NCBI GenBank assembly: GCA_038217425.1
Contig: JBBQPM010000004.1
Location: 76,772-140,771 of the forward strand
Source: JAIEPT01 sp038217425
Lineage (GTDB): Bacteria > Planctomycetota > Planctomycetia > Gemmatales > Gemmataceae
Length of the DNA stretch: 64,000 bases
Direction: 5' to 3'
Part shown: one piece after another, positions 1 through 7,589 of the stretch
Numbering within the stretch: the first letter of the stretch is position 1
Layout: each line of letters opens with the position of its first letter
The notes under the pieces: generated by a model
Seen by the model: only the letters and a program-made list of their open reading frames with translations
What the model was told of the DNA's origin: nothing
The model's database searches: none
Made by a program: the position numbers and the translations under genes

Positions 1-1
1 C

Positions 2-1111
2 GAAAACGACTATAGCGCCGCCGTGCCGCAGGGGCAGGCGGCGGCATTCTTCAATCACGACTACGTCCGTGAAATGGGGCTGTCGCTGCTGGATCATCCG
101 GCCCAGTGGCAGCGCGGCTGCGAATACCTGCGCATCGCCGCCCGCGGACTTCCGGCCCTGGCGCCGTCGCTGTACATCCAGGTTGCCCACGCCAACGAAA
201 AACACGACAACCTGCCGTCGATGTGGAGCCATTACTTCCGCGCCATGGTCATGGGTCGAGCCCTGGGCGCCGCTAAAATCCCGGCGCCGGATCAGAAAGC
301 GTTCTTCGAAGCCGTCAAAGCGATCGGCGACCGCGCCAAACAGGCGGGGCAGATCGATCTCGCTCTCGAGGCCTTCAAGTTCCTGTCGCAATCGGACTTC
401 TCCAGTCGCGAGACCTGGCGAACCCTTGCCGACCTCTTCGAGCAAAAGAAAGATCCGTGGACCGCGCTACACTGCACCGAGCATGGCCTCACCGAGAACC
501 CCAAAGACGCCGACTTCAAGGAACGTAAGGACCGCTACTACTACTCGATCACGCCCGAAGAATTGAAGGCTCGCTGGGAGAACGTGCAGCGCTGGTTCGA
601 CGCGGAATACTGCATCGGCAAGGCGTCGACGCTGGTGGAGGCGTATCGGGGGGAGCTGGACTATCTCGACTGGGCCGCCCACCTCGCCGACCTCGCCGTC
701 GTCGCCTTGCCGACGCAGATCAGGCCGAAGTTTCTGCAAGCCCGGATCCTGCGCATCCGCGGCGAAACGAGCAAGGCGCTTGAGATCATGGAAGGGATTC
801 GGCAAAACAAGCCCGCGAAGTTCCAGGGCGAGGAAGAGGACGACGCCTGGCATCTCATGCACCGCATTCTGGGGGATATCTATCTCGATACGAACCCGGC
901 AGAGGCGGTGAAATGCTTTCGTGTCTTCCGCGACAGCCATCGCGCCGGCGCCGACACTTCGTACAAACTCGGCCTGGCCTACGAGAAGACCGGTGAGAAC
1001 CGCAAGGCGGCCGCCTGTTTTGAGGAAGTAATGGTCTTCACCGAGCATCCGCTCTTCTACGAAGCGCGCGACGCCATGGACCGCGTCAAACGCGCCGGCA
1101 ACCCGACCTAG
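2..1111 (+). CDS. TPR-rich protein, 5' end outside the window
   Basis: The frame is open from the first bases, so the start probably lies upstream; a GTG at 23 is the first in-window start codon but has no convincing ribosome site. The 369 visible residues are helical and TPR-like, with typical repeats near the C-terminus (an ILGDIYL helix, then a YKLGLAYEKTGENRKAAACF helix pair). No signal peptide or catalytic motif is visible, so a cytoplasmic scaffold or adaptor role is inferred. It lies upstream of a second TPR protein and J-domain/GrpE-like genes, which suggests a chaperone-related cluster extending left of the window. The exact function is unknown. Confidence 0.75.
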   Translation, partial: ENDYSAAVPQGQAAAFFNHDYVREMGLSLLDHPAQWQRGCEYLRIAARGLPALAPSLYIQVAHANEKHDNLPSMWSHYFRAMVMGRALGAAKIPAPDQKAFFEAVKAIGDRAKQAGQIDLALEAFKFLSQSDFSSRETWRTLADLFEQKKDPWTALHCTEHGLTENPKDADFKERKDRYYYSITPEELKARWENVQRWFDAEYCIGKASTLVEAYRGELDYLDWAAHLADLAVVALPTQIRPKFLQARILRIRGETSKALEIMEGIRQNKPAKFQGEEEDDAWHLMHRILGDIYLDTNPAEAVKCFRVFRDSHRAGADTSYKLGLAYEKTGENRKAAACFEEVMVFTEHPLFYEARDAMDRVKRAGNPT

Positions 1112-1126
1112 TTGATCGTCCGAGTT

Positions 1127-1172
1127 GGAAGCGTGAGCGATGTTTTCGCGAAGATCGTCGCTGACGCTTCCC
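1127..1172. repeat. Inverted repeat, GGAAGCGTGAGCGA family, copy 1
   Basis: GGAAGCGTGAGCGAT is followed after about 12 nt by ATCGTCGCTGACGCTTCC, giving an imperfect hairpin. A related copy lies at 14436-14479. It occupies the gap between the TPR gene and the permease gene. It overlaps an upstream in-frame ATG at 1140, which argues for the later permease start at 1203. Confidence 0.8.
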
Positions 1173-1202
1173 GCTCGGAAAGAAATCCGCGAGCCCCCTG
1201 AC

Positions 1203-2021
1203 ATGGCCCCACCCGCTTTTCGACCCCCCGGTACCCTCTCCGATCGCGCCTTCCTGGCATGCCTGGGACTGCTGGGAGGCGCCTACGTCGTGCTCATTTT
1301 GCTTCTACTCCTCTCGGATTTTCTGTTCACGACGACGGACGATATCCGCACTGCCTTCACCGACCCCGGCATTCGCGCCGCCATCATTCTCAGCCTCATC
1401 TCGTGTTCGGTCACCACGGTGCTGGCGCTGCTGGTCGCCGTGCCGCTGGGATACCTGTTGGCCCGTACGGATTTCTGGGGCAAGACGGCGGTCGAGACGA
1501 TTCTCGATATCCCCATCGTGCTCCCGCCGCTGGTTATCGGGCTGAGCCTGCTGATTCTCTTTCAGCTGCCGCCGGGACTCTGGTTTCAGAAATACTTCCC
1601 GATCACGTACCAAAGGCCGAGCGTGGTCATCGCGCAGTTCACGGTGTCGGCGGCGTTCGCGGTGCGGACGATGCGCGTCACGTTCGATCAGATTCATCCG
1701 CGTGCGGAACAGGTCGCGCTCACGCTCGGGTGTTCGCGCTTCCAGGCGTTTTGGCTCGTGCTGCTGCCCGCTGCCCAGCGCGGCATTTTGACGGCGGCCA
1801 CGCTTTCGTGGGCACGGTCGTTCGGCGAGTTCGGACCCATCCTCGTCTTCTCCGGCGCCACCGCGTTCAAGACGGAGGTGCTCCCCACGTCCGTGTTCCT
1901 CGAATTGGGCGCCGGCAATCTCGAAGGCGCCATGGCGATCTCGCTGCTCATGATCGTCGTCTCGCTCGGCGTCTTGCTGCTGGCGCGATTGCTCGGCCTG
2001 CGCGGCGCGGGCTACATTTGA
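1203..2021 (+). CDS. ABC transporter permease, ModB/CysT-like
   Basis: This 272-aa protein has about six hydrophobic segments and the inner-membrane permease EAA loop (EQVALTLGCSRFQAFWLVLL, about residues 170-190), followed by SWARSFGEFGPILVFSG, which is characteristic of molybdate/tungstate/sulfate-type permeases (ModB, TupB, CysT). It would form the membrane channel of an oxyanion importer. The ATG at 1203 is preferred because the in-frame ATG at 1140 lies inside an inverted repeat. No substrate-binding protein or ATPase gene is adjacent, which is unusual; partners may lie elsewhere. The substrate cannot be set from sequence alone. Confidence 0.85.
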   Translation: MAPPAFRPPGTLSDRAFLACLGLLGGAYVVLILLLLLSDFLFTTTDDIRTAFTDPGIRAAIILSLISCSVTTVLALLVAVPLGYLLARTDFWGKTAVETILDIPIVLPPLVIGLSLLILFQLPPGLWFQKYFPITYQRPSVVIAQFTVSAAFAVRTMRVTFDQIHPRAEQVALTLGCSRFQAFWLVLLPAAQRGILTAATLSWARSFGEFGPILVFSGATAFKTEVLPTSVFLELGAGNLEGAMAISLLMIVVSLGVLLLARLLGLRGAGYI

Positions 2022-2084
2022 ACTCCCGCATTCGTATCATGAGGGAAACCTCCGGATTCTCTGCCCTTTGCAAAGGATGATGCA

Positions 2085-4409
2085 GTGGCGGCTAAAGCGA
2101 AGTTTCAACTCGACCTTCCCACGCTCACCCAACGACTCCAGCGCGCCCGTAACGAGGGCCGAACCGTCACCGCCCTGGAACTCGCGCGCGAGGCCCATAA
2201 ACGTTTCCCCTCCCCCGACCATCAAAGCGTCTACCGCGACGTCCTTATGGAGCGAGGCGATCAACTGCTCCGGGAAGGCCGAAACGCCGAGGCGGCGCAG
2301 CTTTTCGTCAACGCGATGCCGCTGGCCACTTCCCCGGAGTTCAAAGCTCTGCTGGCGGAAAAACTTGCTGCCGTCGGCATGATCGCCCAGGCCCGGGAGC
2401 TCTTCGCATCGCTGCCCGCCGGCGTTCCGGGAACCGCTGTCGCCGGTATTCTCGTCGATGCTGCTCTGATCAAGGGACCGCCGGGCAAGGCGGAGTTGAG
2501 TGCCGATCTGCATGCCGGCTTCGATCAGATCCTGCAGGCGTTCGACCATTCGGCGAAGGAACGCGACGACGACGCCCGGGCCGCACTGCAGCCGATCGGC
2601 TTGCAATCGCCGTTTCTGGAGTGGAAGGTTTTCTTGCGCGGCCTGCTGGCCTATTACGCCGGCGACGATGCCAAGGCGCTCGAGAACTGGCAACGCCTCG
2701 AACCGAAGCGAACTCCCTGGCGTTTGTCGGCTCCCTTGCGGTCGCAGATCGATCCGGTGTTCCGCGAAGCCCAGTCGTCCGACACGCAGCAATCGCTGCG
2801 GAAGGCCTTCCAGCGAAGCCAGGGCAATACGCTGACCGCATCGCTGGAGGAAATCCATCGCTGCCTGAACGACAAAAAGAAGCTCAGTGCCGGGTTCCGC
2901 CTCGCCAAGCAAGTCGCGCCGGTGCTGCAGCGCGACTATCCGAAGTTGCTGCCGCGCCTGGCGTATTGCTTCTTCTGGGCGGTTGTCGATAAAGGAGTTC
3001 CCGACCATCTCGACCTTTTCGCGGATGTTTTCGGGAGCGCCCCTGACGACTCGCCGGATATGCATCGGCTCCAGGCGCTGGCAACGGAAATGCGCGGCGC
3101 TGACGCCGTCAGCCATGCAGCCTGGCAGGCATTTGAGCATTGGGTGCTTCGAGAACCCCAGAATTGGCCGGCGGGTCAGACGAACTTCGTGCGCGCCGTC
3201 ATTTGGGAGCGCATGGGTTGCAACGCCAAAAATGTCGAGGAGGAAACGGACGCGAAATTGACGCCGGACGCGGAGACCTGCCTTCGGCGCAGCATCGAGT
3301 TAGCGCCGGGGCGGCTCCAACCGCACGCCATCCTCGTCCGCGAATTGTACGAAAGCGAGGATGCCGAAAAGCGAAAGTCGGCGATCAAGGCCGGGCGGGA
3401 ACTCCTGGCCCACTTCCCCGACCACGTGACGACGCTGGTGTGTTTGGGGCATCTCTATCTCGAGCAAGATAAACCGGAACTGGCGGCAGAATTCTACGAG
3501 CGTGCCTTGAAGGTCAATCCGCTCGAGCGCCGTCTGCGCGACCATCTGGGCCGGGCCCATTTCGCGAACGCCTGCCGACTGGCGACAGGTCCGGTGCTCA
3601 TTTCGGCGCGTAAGAAGTGGGTGCTCAACCCGGCCGAGTTTCGCGCGGCGCTGGAGAAGGCGCTGGCGTTCATGGAAGGGAACAAGACGTACCTGTTGTG
3701 CCGCTGGGCGTTCCTGGAGAAACAGATCAAGGACGAGGCGGGGTATCGCGCCGCCATCGATCGGGCGCTGGCCGTGCCGCATCAACGCGTCGCCGTCGCC
3801 TACGGTCTATGGTGCGAGTCGGCGCGTGCCAAGCTCAAGCCGGCACTGCGCAAGCCTTACGAACAAGCCTTCCTGGACGCGCTGCAGCAATCCACGACGG
3901 TCGAAGAATTCCTGTCCTTGGCGGAGACGGCGGCCAAGCTCCACGTGCCGCGATTCCCCAACCAGCCGGCGCTCGAAAAGAGCGCTCAGGCCGCCCTGCG
4001 CAAGGTTCCGCTGAAAACGTTGAGCGAGCCGCAATTCGAGACGTTTTGCAAGCACTTGAACGCCCTGGGCGCGGACACGTTTTGGGGACAAGTCTGCGAA
4101 GAAGGATTACGGCTGTTCCCCCGCAACGTCGGCCTCAGGTTAGGACTGGTCGAAAAGGCGCTGAAGGGAGCTAGCCGGAAACGGCGCAATTGGAGCACGA
4201 TTTACAACATGAAAACGATGCTCGAAAAAGTGCGTGCGCACTGGGCCGAACTCCCCAAGGAGCAGCAAGAAAAGTACACGGCGCAAATCGAGGCGTGCGA
4301 AGAGCAGTTGCGCGACCTCCAGGGGCCGGATATCTTCAGCAGGCTCTTAAACTTCGGCTTTGGCGAAGTCGACGAAGAAGACGAAGACGAAGACGAAGAA
4401 TTCTATTAA
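2085..4409 (+). CDS. Large TPR protein with acidic C-terminal tail
   Basis: This 774-aa helical protein starts with GTG at 2085, preceded by AAAGGA. TPR-like motifs recur, the clearest around residues 445-480 (GHLYLEQDKPELAAEFYERA). The protein ends in an almost pure Asp/Glu tail, a feature common in chaperones and histone- or basic-protein-binding factors. There is no signal peptide. It is followed after 13 nt by a J-domain gene, so co-transcription is likely. A scaffold role in a chaperone-like complex is inferred from context only. Confidence 0.8.
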   Translation: MAAKAKFQLDLPTLTQRLQRARNEGRTVTALELAREAHKRFPSPDHQSVYRDVLMERGDQLLREGRNAEAAQLFVNAMPLATSPEFKALLAEKLAAVGMIAQARELFASLPAGVPGTAVAGILVDAALIKGPPGKAELSADLHAGFDQILQAFDHSAKERDDDARAALQPIGLQSPFLEWKVFLRGLLAYYAGDDAKALENWQRLEPKRTPWRLSAPLRSQIDPVFREAQSSDTQQSLRKAFQRSQGNTLTASLEEIHRCLNDKKKLSAGFRLAKQVAPVLQRDYPKLLPRLAYCFFWAVVDKGVPDHLDLFADVFGSAPDDSPDMHRLQALATEMRGADAVSHAAWQAFEHWVLREPQNWPAGQTNFVRAVIWERMGCNAKNVEEETDAKLTPDAETCLRRSIELAPGRLQPHAILVRELYESEDAEKRKSAIKAGRELLAHFPDHVTTLVCLGHLYLEQDKPELAAEFYERALKVNPLERRLRDHLGRAHFANACRLATGPVLISARKKWVLNPAEFRAALEKALAFMEGNKTYLLCRWAFLEKQIKDEAGYRAAIDRALAVPHQRVAVAYGLWCESARAKLKPALRKPYEQAFLDALQQSTTVEEFLSLAETAAKLHVPRFPNQPALEKSAQAALRKVPLKTLSEPQFETFCKHLNALGADTFWGQVCEEGLRLFPRNVGLRLGLVEKALKGASRKRRNWSTIYNMKTMLEKVRAHWAELPKEQQEKYTAQIEACEEQLRDLQGPDIFSRLLNFGFGEVDEEDEDEDEEFY

Positions 4410-4422
4410 GGAAGGATGAGCG

Positions 4423-4716
4423 ATGACGGACCCGTACGTGACCATGGGACTGGCCGCGGACGCCAGCGACGAAGCAATTCGGCTGCGTTACCTGGAGCTG
4501 GTCAAGCAGTTTTCGCCGGAACGTCACCCGGAGAAATTCGCGAAGATTCGCGAGGCGTACGAAAGCCTGAAGGATCTCGATACGCGCATCAAGTATCGCC
4601 TTTTCGAGGCGGGGCAGCGGGAAACGATCCAGGGCATCCTCGAGGACATGACATGTCAGACGAAGCGCCGTCGCTATTCGCTCGCGGAGATCGTGTCGCT
4701 GAGCAAGCCGTCCTGA
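4423..4716 (+). CDS. Degenerate J-domain protein lacking HPD
   Basis: A 97-aa protein with a strong ribosome site (AGGAAGGA). Residues 4-60 have the layout of a DnaJ J-domain: YVTMGLAADASDEAIRLRYL for helices I-II, then FAKIREAYESL for helix III. The HPD tripeptide that stimulates Hsp70 ATPase activity is replaced by SPE in the loop (QFSPERHPEKF). It may therefore dock on Hsp70 without stimulating it, or bind another partner. Its 3' end overlaps the next gene, a GrpE-like protein, by 64 nt, indicating tight coupling. A basic C-terminal segment follows the J-like region. Confidence 0.8.
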   Translation: MTDPYVTMGLAADASDEAIRLRYLELVKQFSPERHPEKFAKIREAYESLKDLDTRIKYRLFEAGQRETIQGILEDMTCQTKRRRYSLAEIVSLSKPS

Positions 4717-5615
4717 CGCCCGAGCGGATTGAAGAACTTCTCGCCGACTTCCGCCGCTGGATACAGGAACGCGCGACGTCGGCGGAAGAAGCACTGTCGG
4801 AGGTTCCGCCTGCGAGTACGGGCATCGCCGAGGTCGTGAGTCAGTTCACCGCCCTACGCCAGGAAGTGAATTTACAGACGCGTACGAGCCGGACGCAGGT
4901 GGAGCAAACGACGCAGGCGCTGGAAGGATTGGGTCAGGCGCTCAAGGCGTTGGAGAATCAGCAGAAGTCAGGACCGAGTGCGCTCGACGAACAGCTCAGG
5001 CCGATCGTGAAGACGCTCCTGGACGCACATGACGCGTTATCATTGGCGCAGCGGAAGGTACAGAAGATTCACGAGAGTTTGGTGATGCGTCCGGAGCCGG
5101 CGATGCCGCAGCCGCCGGAGAATCCGCTGCCGAGCGCGTTGCCGCCGGCACCGGGGGTGCACTTGGAGCTGCCTCTCTGGGCGCGGATGGCGGGGCTGGA
5201 GAAGACCGTGCAGAAGTCGTTGGCGCCGCTCATGGAATGGGTGCGGCGCGTCACTGGGTGGACGCCCGGAGAGGCTTCGAGCGATTTTCGCAGTCGGCTG
5301 CTCGTCTGGGCCAACCACCATCAGGACAACGTTGCCGAGCACTACGGGGAGATGCAGCGGTTTCGGCAAGCCATCGATTCGGTGCTGCAAGGCTACTCGA
5401 TGAGCCTGCAACGGCTGGAGCGAGCGCTGGAGAAGATCGGGCTGGTCCGTTTTGCATGCGAGGGGGAGCCATTCGACGCCGAGCGCATGGAGGTCGTCGA
5501 GGTGGTAAAGGATCCCAGTCGGAGCAGTTCGGTGGTGCTGGAGGACGTCCGTGCGGGGTATTTGTGGCGGGAGAAGTTGTTTCGGGTCGCGCAGGTGCGC
5601 GTGGCCCGGCCTTGA
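4653..5615 (+). CDS. GrpE-like nucleotide-exchange factor with long N-terminal extension
   Basis: This 320-aa protein starts at the ATG at 4653, preceded by GAGG. Residues 10-150 look helical and coiled-coil-prone. The C-terminal 45 residues match the GrpE beta-wing (FDAERMEVVEVVKDP, then VLEDVRAGYLWREKLFRVAQ). GrpE normally releases ADP from Hsp70. Ordinary GrpE is about 170-200 aa, so this is a long variant with a Pro-rich linker near residues 145-170. It overlaps the HPD-less J-domain gene. No Hsp70 gene is in the window; it may lie upstream of base 1. Confidence 0.8.
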   Translation: MSDEAPSLFARGDRVAEQAVLTPERIEELLADFRRWIQERATSAEEALSEVPPASTGIAEVVSQFTALRQEVNLQTRTSRTQVEQTTQALEGLGQALKALENQQKSGPSALDEQLRPIVKTLLDAHDALSLAQRKVQKIHESLVMRPEPAMPQPPENPLPSALPPAPGVHLELPLWARMAGLEKTVQKSLAPLMEWVRRVTGWTPGEASSDFRSRLLVWANHHQDNVAEHYGEMQRFRQAIDSVLQGYSMSLQRLERALEKIGLVRFACEGEPFDAERMEVVEVVKDPSRSSSVVLEDVRAGYLWREKLFRVAQVRVARP

Positions 5616-5633
5616 CGGAATGGGAGTCATCTG

Positions 5634-6293
5634 ATGAATGCAGTCTCTCTCTCGCTGGCAGCGCTGCTCGCGGTTGTCGGTCAGGCGCTCCAGCCGGACG
5701 CGAAGGCCAAGGAGTTTCTCGAGACCAAGTCCAAGGCCGAGGCGGGGGACGCGGACGCGCAGTATGCGCTCGCGGGCCTGTACGCCAAGGGGGTCGGCGT
5801 CACCAAGAACGAGGCCGAATCGGTAAAGTTGTACCGCGCACTGGCCGAGCGAAACGATCCCCGCGGGCAGAGCATGCTGGGCGTCATGCTCACCAATGGC
5901 CGGGGCGTGACTGCGGACTTTGCCGAGGCGATCAAGTGGTTCCGCAAGGCGGCCGAGCAGAACAGCACCCACGCCCAGTACAACCTCGGCTACATGTATG
6001 CCGTCGGTAAAGGCGTGCCGAGGGACGATGCGGAGTCGACTCGGTACTATCGCCTGGCCGCGGAACAAGGCGACGTCGCTTCGCAGCGGGCGCTCGCTTC
6101 ACGATACGCGACCGGCAAAGGCGTGCCGCTCGATCTCGTGCAGGCGCTCGCCTGGACCAAAGTGATCGGCGATCCGGCGGCGAAACGGCAAATGCTGGTG
6201 TTCGAAAAGCAGATGACGCCGACGCAGATCGCCGAGGCGAGCCGGGTCGCGCAGATCATCGCAGCCCGTTTGGCCAAACTCAAGCAGAATTGA
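5634..6293 (+). CDS. Sel1-like repeat protein, exported
   Basis: A 219-aa protein, last of the operon that begins at 2085, 18 nt behind the GrpE-like gene, with GGGAG before its ATG. Residues 1-18 form a short hydrophobic signal-like segment. Four Sel1 repeats follow (A-x-LYAKGVGV, MLTNGRGVTADFAEAIKWF, YMYAVGKGVPRDDAES, RYATGKGVPLD). Sel1 repeats are protein-interaction solenoids related to TPR. If the leader is real, the protein acts outside the cytoplasm, which would be odd for a chaperone operon partner. Confidence 0.85.
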   Translation: MNAVSLSLAALLAVVGQALQPDAKAKEFLETKSKAEAGDADAQYALAGLYAKGVGVTKNEAESVKLYRALAERNDPRGQSMLGVMLTNGRGVTADFAEAIKWFRKAAEQNSTHAQYNLGYMYAVGKGVPRDDAESTRYYRLAAEQGDVASQRALASRYATGKGVPLDLVQALAWTKVIGDPAAKRQMLVFEKQMTPTQIAEASRVAQIIAARLAKLKQN

Positions 6294-6298
6294 TCCGG

Positions 6299-7402
6299 TC
6301 ACTTCGCTGCCGCGTAGCGGTGCGTCGGCGTGGGCCGGCCCGGACGGAAACTCTGCGTCTTGCCCGCGCTCAGCTCGCCTCCCAGGCGGCGGGTCACCGC
6401 TTCAACCACGCCGTCGACGTGCTTGGTCAGCTCCGCGGGATCCATTGCCACGCGCGCGTTGACGATCAGGTCCGCTTCCTTCACCTGGCAGCGTGACGGG
6501 AGCGAGAGTTCCGCTTTGCCGCCGCTGCTGACCAGGTTGGCGACCCCGAAAAATCCTTCCCACAAACCGATCGCCTTGAGATGCGCGACCTCCGCCCCCT
6601 CGACCTTCTTCAGCGACTCCTGCAAGCCCGCGACCACGTCGAGCAACAGCGTATCGAGCGCGAACTCTTTCGTCGACTTTACGCGCTGGCTGCTGTTGAG
6701 CCAGCCGAGTTCCGCTTCTCCTTCCGCGTAGATGTCGTAATCGATGTCGAGAATTTTGCCGCCGAACTTGCCGTGCTGATCGAGGAGTTGCGTGAGCGTC
6801 TCGAGCCCGGCGCCAGTCTTGGCAGAAATGCGCAGCACCGGCACGCCGGGATATTGCGCATGGACGAGCCGGGTGAGTTCGTCGATCTCCGGCTGGGTCA
6901 TTTCGTCGATGCGGTTGATGACGAGGGCGTCGGCTTCTTCCATCTGTTTGCGGAAGATATACTCGGCCTTGGGCGAGAAGCCCCCTTTTTCGCCGCGGAG
7001 GATCTTGAGTCCATGGCTGGGCTTGAAGAGGACGGGATACGGAGCGACGGAGAACTGGGCCTTGAACAGATCCTTGAGCGGCTGAACGACGGTGGCGATG
7101 AGATCGGTGCAACTCCCGACGGGCTCGGCGATGACGACGTCGGGCTGCTGATCGCGCTGGAGGTTGCCGACCTTGTCCATGAGATCGTCGAACTTGCAGA
7201 AGAAGCAGGCGCCCGCGACTTCCTCGACGGGGAAGCCTTGTTCGCGCAGGGTATGCGTGTCGACGAGATCCTGGGCCTGGTCGTTGGTGATGATGCCAAC
7301 CTTTTTGCCCTGATCCATGTAATGGCGCGCGAGTCGGCCGATGGCGGTGGTTTTGCCGGCGCCGAGAAAGCCGCCGATCATGAGAAAGCGAATGCTGGCC
7401 AT
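6299..7402 (-). CDS. CobW/COG0523-type G3E GTPase
   Basis: A 367-aa P-loop GTPase with Walker A GGFLGAGKTT (residues 11-20), a switch-like segment ending IAEPVGSCTD, and a guanine-specificity motif VINRIDE. COG0523 proteins are metallochaperones or insertases for Zn or Co; the usual CxCC metal motif is replaced by ACFFC. The C-terminal half lacks the classical CobW C-terminal domain signature. It is convergent with the Sel1 gene (5-nt gap) and divergent from glgB. The metal served is unknown. Confidence 0.85.
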   Translation of the reverse strand: MASIRFLMIGGFLGAGKTTAIGRLARHYMDQGKKVGIITNDQAQDLVDTHTLREQGFPVEEVAGACFFCKFDDLMDKVGNLQRDQQPDVVIAEPVGSCTDLIATVVQPLKDLFKAQFSVAPYPVLFKPSHGLKILRGEKGGFSPKAEYIFRKQMEEADALVINRIDEMTQPEIDELTRLVHAQYPGVPVLRISAKTGAGLETLTQLLDQHGKFGGKILDIDYDIYAEGEAELGWLNSSQRVKSTKEFALDTLLLDVVAGLQESLKKVEGAEVAHLKAIGLWEGFFGVANLVSSGGKAELSLPSRCQVKEADLIVNARVAMDPAELTKHVDGVVEAVTRRLGGELSAGKTQSFRPGRPTPTHRYAAAK

Positions 7403-7589
7403 GGTGAAGTCTCACGGGGTAGGAAGTTGATCCCCTCTGTTGTATGAGCGTTGCTGGGCAGGATCATCTGAAAATCGTCAGAATGTCGTGCAGAGGGCGG
7501 AATCCGTTCGAGATCGCGCGTGCTATTTTGGTTGCTTCTTTCTAAAAAGAATGCTAACAGCGGCCGCGATCTTCCCTTCGAGGAGCACT

